DNA of 64,000 nt from Salegentibacter mishustinae (GTDB taxonomy: Bacteria > Bacteroidota > Bacteroidia > Flavobacteriales > Flavobacteriaceae). The position numbers and the translations under genes were made by a program. Below the pieces are notes generated by a model, which saw only the letters and a program-made list of their open reading frames with translations, did no database searches and was not told where the DNA came from. Below are positions 25,737 through 32,952 of the stretch, piece after piece. Location: assembly GCF_002900095.1 (NCBI RefSeq), contig NZ_LLKN01000002.1, positions 2,418,001 through 2,482,000 of the forward strand, read 5' to 3'. Numbering within the stretch: position 1 is the first letter of the stretch; each line of letters starts with the position of its first letter.

Positions 25737-26417
25737 CTAAAGTTCCAGACTTTCTCCAATTTCAAGAAGCATAAGGTCTTTCCCTTCATCAAAAAACTTC
25801 CTTTTAGCTTCTTCGTGATCTATTTCAATGTAACCAAAGGTATCATAATGGCAACCTAAAACTTTATCGCATTCCACAAAATCACTGGCAATTATTGCAT
25901 CTTCTACACCCATGGTAAAATTGTCTCCAATGGGAAGAATTGCCAAATCTAAAGTAGTGTGATGCGGAATTAATTTCATATCCATAGTAAGGGCGGTATC
26001 GCCGGCAATATAGATATTCTTATGCTCGCCTTCTATCACAAAACCACCGGGTTGCCCACCGTATTTACCATCTGGAAAAGAACTGGTATGTATGGCATTT
26101 ACGTATTTCACTTTCCCGAATTCGAATTCCCAGTTTCCACCGTGATTCATAGGATGTACTTCTATGCCTTTTTCTTCATAATGATTAGCGATCTCAAAAT
26201 TACTTACGATTACCGCTCCGGTATTTTTCGCAATTTCTTCAGCATCTAAAGTATGGTCCTGGTGTGCGTGGGTTAGCAAAATATAATCGGCCTTTAAATC
26301 TTTGATATCGATTTTGTCTTTAGCAAGATCATTTCCGGTTATAAATGGATCAACCAAAACGTTGATATCTCCTATTTTAATTCCCAAACAACTCTGTCCG
26401 TAAAAAGTGATTTTCAT
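25737..26417 (-). CDS. UPF0173 metallo-beta-lactamase-fold hydrolase
   Basis: A 226-residue cytosolic protein with the metal motif HAHQDH (His50, His52, Asp54, His55 in LLTHAHQDHTLD), NHGGNWEF, the ligand region IAGDTALTMDM and a C-terminal GCHYDTFG. This is the UPF0173 (YtkL-like) family; the substrate is not established. In this window it starts the menC-CPBP-menE run, separated from menA by 189 bp. A hydrolase role near isoprenoid-quinone synthesis is only a contextual guess. Confidence 0.87.
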   Translation of the reverse strand: MKITFYGQSCLGIKIGDINVLVDPFITGNDLAKDKIDIKDLKADYILLTHAHQDHTLDAEEIAKNTGAVIVSNFEIANHYEEKGIEVHPMNHGGNWEFEFGKVKYVNAIHTSSFPDGKYGGQPGGFVIEGEHKNIYIAGDTALTMDMKLIPHHTTLDLAILPIGDNFTMGVEDAIIASDFVECDKVLGCHYDTFGYIEIDHEEAKRKFFDEGKDLMLLEIGESLEL

Positions 26418-26501
26418 AACTTAATTTTTATGGTTTGCCCTAATTTAAGAATTCGATAAAAAAAGCCTCAAATTACCGAATATATAATTTTGTTAAACTT
26501 A

Positions 26502-26514
26502 CTCGATAAACGAG
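26502..26514 (-). promoter_or_regulatory. CTCG-type palindromic motif upstream of UPF0173/men operon
   Basis: On the minus strand this reads AATCTCGTTTATCGAGTAAG, core CTCGTTTATCGAG, differing at one base from the perfect palindrome before pheT. It lies 84 bp upstream of the UPF0173 start in the 189-bp gap after menA. A hairpin TCCCGA-AGCA-TCGGGA (26528-26543) is nearby. Confidence 0.35.
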
Positions 26515-26606
26515 ATTAAATGCTCTGTCCCGAAGCATCGGGATGCCTCCAAATCAAATGATATTTTCTAATAATAATTCTTCTTGAACTTGCTCCAAGT
26601 GGTTTA

Positions 26607-27509
26607 CTACCAGATCTGCCCCAGCCCAAAAAGAACTGCCGTGGCAAAGGTAGAAAGTGCTAAAACCTTTAATTCAGGATCCAGAAGTGTAGCATTTTCA
26701 TTTTCTACCACTCTTTTAAGATGCAGGATTAAAGGAATAAAAGCCGGGAGATAAAGAAAATCATTTATACTTTTCAGGTTAAGCACCGTAAATAAAACCA
26801 AACAAAGTATGGCTCCCAGAATGAGTGCAAAATGATAGTTTTTTGCTCTTTTGGCGCCAAGTTTTACCACTAAGGTAATTTTACCCGCTTTTTCGTCAGA
26901 AGCGCGGTCTCTCATATTATTGAGATTCAAAACACCCATACTTAAAAACCCGATACTAAATGCCGGAAGCAATACGAGCCAATTCCATTGATGTGCGTAT
27001 AAAAAATAAGAACCGTATACCGCAACTAATCCAAAGAAGATAAAAACAAAGACATCTCCAAGCCCACGATACCCGTAAGCCGATTTACCGACTGTATATT
27101 TTATAGCAGCAGCAATTGCAGCTATTCCAAGAAGAAAGAAAAATAGCGCATAACCCAAATTTTCTTTTCCAAAAGCCACATAAATAAGGAGAATAGCAAA
27201 AAGCAAGGTGACAATGGCAGTAATTATAATTCCCTGAAGCATTTCCTTCTGGGTAATTAGCCCGCTTTGTAAAGCTCGTTGTGGGCCTACCCTATCTTCG
27301 TTATCTGTTCCCTTAACACCATCACCATAATCGTTGGCAAAATTAGAAAGCACCTGTAAGCCTAAAGTGGTGGCTAGTGCGAGACTAAAAATAATAATAT
27401 TAAACACACCTTCACTAACCGCAATGGTGGTTCCCACAATAATACCCGAGATTGATAAAGGTAAAGTTCTTAACCGGGCAGCACTAATCCATGAATTTAT
27501 TTTACCCAT
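26607..27509 (-). CDS. menA: 1,4-Dihydroxy-2-naphthoate polyprenyltransferase (MenA)
   Basis: A 300-residue UbiA-superfamily membrane prenyltransferase with about nine helices. The first Asp-rich site is N59-D60-xx-D63 in FANDYGDGVKGTDNEDR and the second is NMRDRASDEKAGKITL. It attaches the polyprenyl chain to DHNA to give demethylmenaquinone. Its start lies 1 bp after the holA stop codon, so the two are translationally adjacent. The partner genes menC and menE lie downstream on the same strand; menF, menD, menB and menG are not in the window. Confidence 0.92.
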   Translation of the reverse strand: MGKINSWISAARLRTLPLSISGIIVGTTIAVSEGVFNIIIFSLALATTLGLQVLSNFANDYGDGVKGTDNEDRVGPQRALQSGLITQKEMLQGIIITAIVTLLFAILLIYVAFGKENLGYALFFFLLGIAAIAAAIKYTVGKSAYGYRGLGDVFVFIFFGLVAVYGSYFLYAHQWNWLVLLPAFSIGFLSMGVLNLNNMRDRASDEKAGKITLVVKLGAKRAKNYHFALILGAILCLVLFTVLNLKSINDFLYLPAFIPLILHLKRVVENENATLLDPELKVLALSTFATAVLFGLGQIW

Positions 27510-27510
27510 T

Positions 27511-28515
27511 TTAGTTTAAGATCTTAACCATTAATTCCTTGAGCAAATCGCCATGAGAAATATTAACCGCTCCCACACCTTTTCCTTTAACATCGCTTTC
27601 GTGCAACAAACCAATTACCTGGCTCACTTTTTTCATCGGATAATTTTTAGCTGCTACTACATAATCGCCCACAAAATAGGGATGCACTTTAAGCTGTTTG
27701 GCAACGTTAGCCTTAGATTTATCTGGCAGCCCGTGATATTGCATAATTTGTGAGAAATAAGAAAACAATAGCGAAATGGTAACTACCATTGGATTATCCT
27801 TTGGGTTCTGGGCAAAATAATTCACAATGCGGTGTGCCTTTAAAGAATCCCGCATTCCTATGGCTTTTCGCAATTCAAAATTATTGAAGTCTTTACTTAT
27901 TCCTATATTTTGTTCAATAAGCTCTGGAGTAATTTGAGTACCCTCTGGAGTGATAAGCTGAAGTTTATTTAATTCGTTATCAATTTTTCCAAGATCAATT
28001 CCTAAAAATTCTACAAGCATTTGTGCTGCTTTAGGAGAGATAGTATAGTTCCTTGCCTTCAGTGTTTTCATGATCCAGTCGGCCACCTGGTTTTCATATA
28101 GGCGCTTGCTTTCAAACAAAATCCCGCTTTTCTTCAGAACTTTAGAAAGTTTCTTACGTTTATCAAGGCTTTTATATTTGTAACAAAAAACCAAAGTGGT
28201 GGTAGGCTGCGGATTTTCGGCATAATCTACCAGTTTTTCTATGCTTCTGGATAGATCCTGTGCTTCTTTAACAATAATCACCTGTCTTTCGGCCATCATA
28301 GGGTAGCGCTTGGCATTGCTCACAATTTCGTCTATACTGGTGTCGCGACCATACATAATGATCTGGTTAAAACCTTTTTCTTCTTCCGCCAGTAAATTTT
28401 GCGCAATAAAATCTGAGATCCTGTCTATATAATAAGGTTCTTCGCCCATTAAAAAGTAAAGCGGCGATACACTACCTTTTTGAATATTATTTACAATCTC
28501 TTTTGCTTCTTCCAT
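27511..28515 (-). CDS. holA: DNA polymerase III subunit delta (clamp-loader)
   Basis: A 334-residue protein with the HolA pattern: YFLMGEEPYYIDRISDFIAQ at the N-terminus, RYPMMAERQVIIVKEAQDL near 75, LVFCYKYKSLDKRKKLSKVL near 110, and the C-terminal collar domain (FELRKAIGMRDSLKAHRIVN). Delta opens the beta sliding clamp within the clamp loader. It is divergent from the HsdR-N protein gene and immediately upstream of menA. Confidence 0.92.
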   Translation of the reverse strand: MEEAKEIVNNIQKGSVSPLYFLMGEEPYYIDRISDFIAQNLLAEEEKGFNQIIMYGRDTSIDEIVSNAKRYPMMAERQVIIVKEAQDLSRSIEKLVDYAENPQPTTTLVFCYKYKSLDKRKKLSKVLKKSGILFESKRLYENQVADWIMKTLKARNYTISPKAAQMLVEFLGIDLGKIDNELNKLQLITPEGTQITPELIEQNIGISKDFNNFELRKAIGMRDSLKAHRIVNYFAQNPKDNPMVVTISLLFSYFSQIMQYHGLPDKSKANVAKQLKVHPYFVGDYVVAAKNYPMKKVSQVIGLLHESDVKGKGVGAVNISHGDLLKELMVKILN

Positions 28516-28555
28516 TAAGGTGAAGGATTTTTGAATTTTAAAATTAAACTGAAGC

Positions 28556-28587
28556 TTGCTGCGCTGTGGTTTTCTTTTTTACTTTTG
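28556..28587 (+). promoter_or_regulatory. Promoter with -7 box next to the start codon
   Basis: TTG (28556-28558), 21 bases, then TACTTTTG (28580-28587), a full match to TAnnTTTG. Only 4 bases separate the box from the ATG at 28592, so the mRNA may be leaderless. Confidence 0.5.
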
Positions 28588-28591
28588 GCCT

Positions 28592-29059
28592 ATGTTAGCG
28601 CTTAATTTTCCAAAATATTCGTTCCGGTTCAAAAATAGTGAAAATAAAATAGCCGTTTTTGATGAACTCCGGAAAAAATTTGTGGTTTTAACTCCCGAAG
28701 AATGGGTGAGACAACACGTGGTGAAATTCCTTACTTTAGATAAGAATTATCCTAAAAACCATATTAATGTTGAGAAACAACTGAAACTGGGAAAGCTTAC
28801 TAAGCGTTATGATGCGGTAGTTTTTTATCCCGACGGAAAAATAAAAGTGGTGGTAGAATGTAAAGCCCCGCATATAAAAATAACCCAGGAAGTTTTTGAC
28901 CAGATCGCCAGGTATAATTTGAGTCTAAAAGCCGATTATTTAATGCTCACCAACGGATTGCAGCATTATTTTTGCAAACTGGATTACAAAGAAGAAAAGT
29001 ATCATTTTCTCCCTGAAATCCCCGATTATATTTCTTCTAAAACTTCTGAAAGATCATGA
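28592..29059 (+). CDS. Stand-alone HsdR N-terminal-like nuclease-domain protein
   Basis: A 155-residue protein consisting only of the type I restriction HsdR N-terminal-like domain (PF13588-type). The PD-(D/E)xK core is visible: Asp74 in KRYDAVVFY, and Glu89 and Lys91 in VVVECKAP, followed by a helix QEVFDQIARYNLSLKADYLM. No helicase, methylase or specificity gene is near, so this is not a classical restriction system; nuclease activity is inferred from the motif only. A TTG 12 codons upstream opens the frame but overlaps the promoter, so the ATG at 28592 is preferred. Its stop overlaps the start of the GT2 gene by 4 bp. Confidence 0.82.
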   Translation: MLALNFPKYSFRFKNSENKIAVFDELRKKFVVLTPEEWVRQHVVKFLTLDKNYPKNHINVEKQLKLGKLTKRYDAVVFYPDGKIKVVVECKAPHIKITQEVFDQIARYNLSLKADYLMLTNGLQHYFCKLDYKEEKYHFLPEIPDYISSKTSERS

Positions 29060-30051
29060 GTACGGCAGTAGTAATTTTAAACTGGAATGGCCGCAATTTA
29101 CTGGAGCAGTTTTTACCTTCGGTAATTCGTTTTTCTGAAGGAGCCAATATTTACGTAGCCGATAATGCTTCTACCGATGATTCGGTAGTATTTGTACAGG
29201 AAAATTTTCCGCAGGTAAAAATTATTCAGAATAAAGAGAACGGCGGATTCGCCAAAGGGTACAACGATGCGCTTTCCGGTTTAACCGAAGATATTTTTGT
29301 TTTGTTAAACAGCGACGTAGAAGTTTCCAAAAACTGGTTAGAACCAATACTGGAAATTTTTAAAAATCAACCTAAAACAGCTGCGGTTCAACCTAAAATT
29401 CTCGATTATAAAAGAAAAAACTACTTTGAATATGCCGGGGCTGCAGGCGGATATATAGACAAATATGGCTACCCGTTTTGTCGTGGAAGGATTTTTGAAA
29501 CTTTAGAGGTAGACCACGGGCAGTATAATAATGATGTTCCTATTTTTTGGGCCAGCGGTGCCTGTATGGTGATAAGGAAAAACGTTTATTGGGAAGCCGG
29601 CGCATTAGATGAGGATTTTTTTGCTCACCAGGAAGAAATAGATTTATGCTGGCGCATTCATAATTTAGGCTATCAAATAAAATCTTGTGGCATTTCCACC
29701 GTTTACCATGTGGGTGGCGCTACATTAGATAGTATGAATCCAAGAAAGACTTTTTTCAATTTTAGAAATAGCTTGTATATGCTTTTAAAAAATGTGCCCG
29801 CACCAAATGTTTATAGTATTTTATTTATTAGAATGATCCTTGACGGAGTTGCGGGAATTAAATTTATTGCAGAAGGTAAATTCTCACATTTATATGCTAT
29901 TCTTCAAGCACATACCGCATTTTATGGTAACTTCAAAAAAATTCAATCAAAGCGAAAAAGAGTTCCAAAAAACATGAAGTATTTTCAGTTAAAATCTATT
30001 ATTTGGTCTTATTTTTGCTTAAGCAAAAAACAATTTTCTAAATTAAAATAA
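29056..30051 (+). CDS. Family 2 glycosyltransferase (rhamnosyltransferase-like)
   Basis: A 331-residue GT2 enzyme starting STAVVILNWNGRNLLEQFLP, with ADNASTDDS near residue 35, VLLNSDVEVSKNW (metal site) near 90, and DEDFFAHQEEIDLCWRIHNLGY near 180, which is the acceptor-side ED/W motif of WbbL-like enzymes. The C-terminus has FFNFRNSLYMLLKNVP and a weakly hydrophobic segment, suggesting membrane association. It probably modifies a cell-surface glycan. Start-stop overlap couples it to the HsdR-N protein, an arrangement whose meaning is unclear. Confidence 0.9.
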   Translation: MSTAVVILNWNGRNLLEQFLPSVIRFSEGANIYVADNASTDDSVVFVQENFPQVKIIQNKENGGFAKGYNDALSGLTEDIFVLLNSDVEVSKNWLEPILEIFKNQPKTAAVQPKILDYKRKNYFEYAGAAGGYIDKYGYPFCRGRIFETLEVDHGQYNNDVPIFWASGACMVIRKNVYWEAGALDEDFFAHQEEIDLCWRIHNLGYQIKSCGISTVYHVGGATLDSMNPRKTFFNFRNSLYMLLKNVPAPNVYSILFIRMILDGVAGIKFIAEGKFSHLYAILQAHTAFYGNFKKIQSKRKRVPKNMKYFQLKSIIWSYFCLSKKQFSKLK

Positions 30052-30102
30052 AAGGATTCAAACTTATGCTAAAGCTTCTTTTTCCGCTTTACATTTTTTT
30101 GA

Positions 30103-30110
30103 TACTTTTG
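30103..30110 (+). promoter_or_regulatory. -7 promoter box of the OmpA lipoprotein gene
   Basis: TACTTTTG fully matches TAnnTTTG, 32 bases before the ATG at 30143. No TTG lies at the expected -33 position; only a T-rich stretch is there. Confidence 0.5.
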
Positions 30111-30142
30111 AAACATCTAACATTAATAACAATTACAAGATT

Positions 30143-30976
30143 ATGAAACGAATTATGCTTTTATCGGCTACCGCCGTTCTTTTGTTTTCCTCTTGCGTAT
30201 CTAATAAAAAATATGCTGAGCTTGAAGAACAACAAAAACAAACCCAGGATGAGTTAAACACTGCAACCATTAAACTAAATGCGTGTTTAGAGGATAAACA
30301 AAACCTGAATCAGCAAATTTCAAGACTTAACAATACCAACGCGGCATTGCTAAACAACGTAGGTGACCTTGCTACTCTTTCTAAGAAAGAAGCTGAAAAC
30401 CTTGAGCGTTCTCTTGAAAGCATCAAAGAAAAGGATTTGGCTATTCAATCTATGCGTGATGCAATTAGCAAAAAAGACTCTGTAACTTTAGCGCTTGTAA
30501 CTAGCTTAAAAGGTGCTTTGGGTAATATGGCTGATGAAGACATCGAAATTAATGTTGAAAAAGGTGTAGTTTACGTTTCTATTTCAGATAAACTTTTATT
30601 TGACAGTGGAAGATACAATGTAACCGATCGTGCTAAAGAAGTACTTGGTAAAGTTGCTACTGTAGTTAAAAACAAGCCGGACATCGAATTTATGGTAGAA
30701 GGACATACTGATGATAAAGCTATCAAAACTTCAATGTTTGAAGATAACTGGGATCTTAGTGTGAAAAGAGCTACTTCTGTAGTTAGAATTCTTCAGGATG
30801 AGTTTGGTGTAGAGCCAGCTAGAATGACTGCCGCTGGTAGAAGTTACTATGTGCCTGTTGCAACTAACGAAACTGCTGAAGGTCGTGCTAAAAACAGAAG
30901 AACAAGAATTGTAGTTCTTCCTAAGCTTGACCAATTCTACGGAATGATCGAAGAAGGAATGAAATCTGCTAAATAA
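30143..30976 (+). CDS. OmpA family peptidoglycan-associated lipoprotein
   Basis: A 277-residue lipoprotein: lipobox LFSSC with Cys18, a coiled coil from about 22 to 115 (heptads in ELEEQQKQTQDELN and onward) and a C-terminal OmpA-like domain with LLFDSGRYNVTDRAKEVL, MVEGHTDDKAI, DLSVKRATSVVRIL and the peptidoglycan-binding stretch EGRAKNRRTRIVVLP. It probably tethers the outer membrane to peptidoglycan. The base composition and codon use look like a highly expressed gene, and a perfect palindromic terminator follows. Confidence 0.93.
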   Translation: MKRIMLLSATAVLLFSSCVSNKKYAELEEQQKQTQDELNTATIKLNACLEDKQNLNQQISRLNNTNAALLNNVGDLATLSKKEAENLERSLESIKEKDLAIQSMRDAISKKDSVTLALVTSLKGALGNMADEDIEINVEKGVVYVSISDKLLFDSGRYNVTDRAKEVLGKVATVVKNKPDIEFMVEGHTDDKAIKTSMFEDNWDLSVKRATSVVRILQDEFGVEPARMTAAGRSYYVPVATNETAEGRAKNRRTRIVVLPKLDQFYGMIEEGMKSAK

Positions 30977-31000
30977 GCTTTTTGATTCTTTTAAATATAG

Positions 31001-31027
31001 AAAAACCCCGCAATTGCGGGGTTTTTT
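31001..31027. terminator. Bidirectional terminator after the OmpA gene
   Basis: AAAAACCCCGCAATTGCGGG continuing to GTTTTTT forms a perfect palindrome, a strong terminator for the OmpA gene and, in reverse, the alpha/beta hydrolase gene. Confidence 0.92.
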
Positions 31028-31049
31028 ATTTTCTATTAAGATGATAATA

Positions 31050-31886
31050 CTATTTCTTTAAAAAGCGCAATAAGATCTCCTTAAACTCTTTTTTGTGCGT
31101 CATTATCAATCCATGTGGTGCGCCTTTAATTACTTCAAAAGTATTATCCTTAACCAGGTCTTTACTTTTCTTACCGGCAATATCTATCGGCACAATTTCA
31201 TCATCATCTCCGTGGACTATAAGCGTTGGTACATCAAACTGCTTTAGATCTTCTCTAAAATCTGTCAATCCAAAAGAATCTACACAATCCAATGTTGCTT
31301 TTGAGGAAGCTCTACAGGCAATACTCCAATCGTAATGTTTTTGATCTTTACTAACACGATCTTTATTTTTATCGTAATTGTAAAACTTATCGCCAAATCC
31401 AGCTAAGAAACCTGCGCGGTCTTTTCTAATCTCCTTTTTAAATCCTTCAAAAACTTCTTTTTCAAGTCCATCAGGATTATTATCGGTTTTCAACATAAAA
31501 GGAGGTACTGCAGAGATTAATGCTGCTTTAGATACATTGGCGGTTCCATATTTTCCTATAAAACGGGCAACTTCTCCTCCACCCATAGAGAAACCTACAA
31601 TAATTGTATCTGAAAGTCCCAGTGCGGTAATAACATCGTTTAAATCAGAGGCTAAAGTATCATAATCGTAGCCTTCCCAGGGTTTATCACTATCACCAAA
31701 TCCGCGGCGATCGTAACTTATGCATCTAAACCCGGCATCTACGATTTTCTCTACCTGATATTCCCACATTTTATGACTTAAAGGCCAGCCGTGAATTAAT
31801 ATAACCGGTTGCCCTTCGCCATAATCTTCATAAAATAGTTTTATCTTATTTCCGTGCTCTTCGTTCTTAGTTTCAATATAATTCAT
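31050..31886 (-). CDS. Alpha/beta hydrolase (non-haem chloroperoxidase/arylesterase-like)
   Basis: A 278-residue cytosolic hydrolase with oxyanion motif LIHGWPLSHKMW near 30-41, YDRRGFGDSDKPWEGYDYDT, nucleophile Ser100 in GFSMGGGE, an acid in HGDDDEIVP near 229 and the catalytic His258 in GAPHGL. This set is typical of cofactor-free chloroperoxidase-like esterases; a physiological substrate cannot be named. It is monocistronic, with the start close to the terminator of the gene upstream. Confidence 0.9.
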   Translation of the reverse strand: MNYIETKNEEHGNKIKLFYEDYGEGQPVILIHGWPLSHKMWEYQVEKIVDAGFRCISYDRRGFGDSDKPWEGYDYDTLASDLNDVITALGLSDTIIVGFSMGGGEVARFIGKYGTANVSKAALISAVPPFMLKTDNNPDGLEKEVFEGFKKEIRKDRAGFLAGFGDKFYNYDKNKDRVSKDQKHYDWSIACRASSKATLDCVDSFGLTDFREDLKQFDVPTLIVHGDDDEIVPIDIAGKKSKDLVKDNTFEVIKGAPHGLIMTHKKEFKEILLRFLKK

Positions 31887-31929
31887 TGTATGTTTTTTTT
31901 TAAGTTATGGACTATAACTCGCTATAAAA

Positions 31930-31957
31930 AAGTAAAGCCTGCATTTAGCAGGCTTTT
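31930..31957 (-). terminator. Terminator of the YrdC/Sua5-like gene
   Basis: AGCCTGC-ATTTA-GCAGGCT (31936-31954) followed on the minus strand by T-rich sequence. Confidence 0.82.
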
Positions 31958-31985
31958 AACGTGTTATCAAAAATTTTATTTAAAA

Positions 31986-32606
31986 CTATAAATTTTCGGC
32001 ACTTCCTTTTCCTTCTCTAATTACTTCTGGTTGCGTCGTAGTTAGATCTACCACCGTTGAGGGTATATTATCTCCATAACCCCCGTCAATAACAATATCT
32101 ACTAAATGGTCCCACTTTTCTTTAATCAATTCCGGATCGGTGGTATATTCCAGTACTTCATCTTCATCATAAATTGAAGTAGAAACAATAGGATTTCCTA
32201 AAGTGGCCACAATACTTTTACAAATAGCATTATCCGGGACTCTAATCCCAACTGTTTTTTTCTTTTTAAAGACATTTGGGAGATTATTATTTCCGGGAAG
32301 AATAAAAGTAAAGGGCCCGGGTAGATTTCTCTTTAGTATTTTAAAGGTGGCAGAATCTATCTGCTTCACATAATCTGAAAGATTGCTAAGATCTTCGCAA
32401 ACAAACGAGAAATTAGCCTTTTCAAGTTTTACACCTTTAATTTGCGCAATTTTTTCTAATGCCGAGGTATTGGTTATATCGCAGCCTAAACCATAAACAG
32501 TGTCTGTAGGGTAAATTATAAGTCCGCCGTTTCTTAAAGTTTCTACTACTTTATTAATATGTTTCTGACTTGGGTTTTCGTCATAAATTCTAAGTAATTC
32601 AGCCAT
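31986..32606 (-). CDS. YrdC/Sua5/YciO family protein (threonylcarbamoyl-AMP synthase-like)
   Basis: A 206-residue protein with GGLIIYPTDTVYGLGCDI near 28-45, KANFSFVCEDLSNLSDYV, LPGPFTFILPGNN near 95-108, TVGIRVPDN and PIVSTSIYDEDEVL, ending with STVVDLTTTQPEVIREGKG. These are the nucleotide-binding features of the YrdC superfamily. True TsaC makes threonylcarbamoyl-AMP for the t6A modification of tRNA; the LEKANFSFVCED variant resembles YciO, whose activity is weak, so the subfamily is uncertain. No Sua5 C-terminal domain is present. Confidence 0.85.
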   Translation of the reverse strand: MAELLRIYDENPSQKHINKVVETLRNGGLIIYPTDTVYGLGCDITNTSALEKIAQIKGVKLEKANFSFVCEDLSNLSDYVKQIDSATFKILKRNLPGPFTFILPGNNNLPNVFKKKKTVGIRVPDNAICKSIVATLGNPIVSTSIYDEDEVLEYTTDPELIKEKWDHLVDIVIDGGYGDNIPSTVVDLTTTQPEVIREGKGSAENL

Positions 32607-32671
32607 AGTTATAAATTTTAATACCCGAGAATTTACAAATTTTCGAGCAGATATTTTTTAAATTGGTTCAA

Positions 32672-32884
32672 TTAATCCGATTTAGAAACTTCACTTTCCA
32701 GCTTCAGCACTTTACTACCATCTTCCTGCTCTATAAAAAGCGCTTTATTCCCTTCTTCTCCTTTTCGGGTAATTTCGCTTCCATCTATGGTTTTTGTAAC
32801 TTCTTCAGCATAAGTTTTGGTTACTTTGCCTTTTGCTTCTCCATTACCCCATTTCCACTTGACATTACTTCCTTCTTTAATCAT
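32672..32884 (-). CDS. DUF2945 (Hva1-TUDOR-like) small protein
   Basis: A 70-residue basic-acidic protein beginning MIKEGSNVKWKWGNGEAKGK, with VTKTYAEEVTKTIDGSEITR and LFIEQEDGSKVLKLESEV. This is the DUF2945/hypervirulence-associated TUDOR-domain pattern, an SH3-like beta barrel with unknown ligand. An open frame on the opposite strand is its shadow. The gene lies between the helicase terminator and the YrdC-like gene. Confidence 0.85.
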   Translation of the reverse strand: MIKEGSNVKWKWGNGEAKGKVTKTYAEEVTKTIDGSEITRKGEEGNKALFIEQEDGSKVLKLESEVSKSD

Positions 32885-32904
32885 ATTTTTTCTTTTGAAG
32901 ATAA

Positions 32905-32931
32905 AAAGAAAGCCGCGTGAAGCGGCTTTAA
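32905..32931 (-). terminator. Terminator of the UvrD/PcrA gene
   Basis: AAAGCCGC-GTGAA-GCGGCTTT (32909-32929); the minus strand continues with TTTCTTTTTATC, just past the helicase stop and before the DUF2945 start. Confidence 0.85.
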
Positions 32932-32952
32932 ATAACAGAAGTTTAACGAGAT

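Noticed and set aside
26528-26543. Hairpin TCCCGA-AGCA-TCGGGA as terminator of menA
   Set aside because: No T-run follows on the minus strand and the stem is only 6 bp; possibly a small dispersed repeat.
28592-29059. Type I restriction-modification locus
   Set aside because: No HsdM, HsdS or helicase domain exists nearby; only the isolated N-terminal-like nuclease domain is present.
32663-32920. Phe-rich 85-codon frame on the plus strand
   Set aside because: It is the antisense shadow of the DUF2945 gene, whose minus-strand protein has clear family motifs, and it runs through the helicase terminator.
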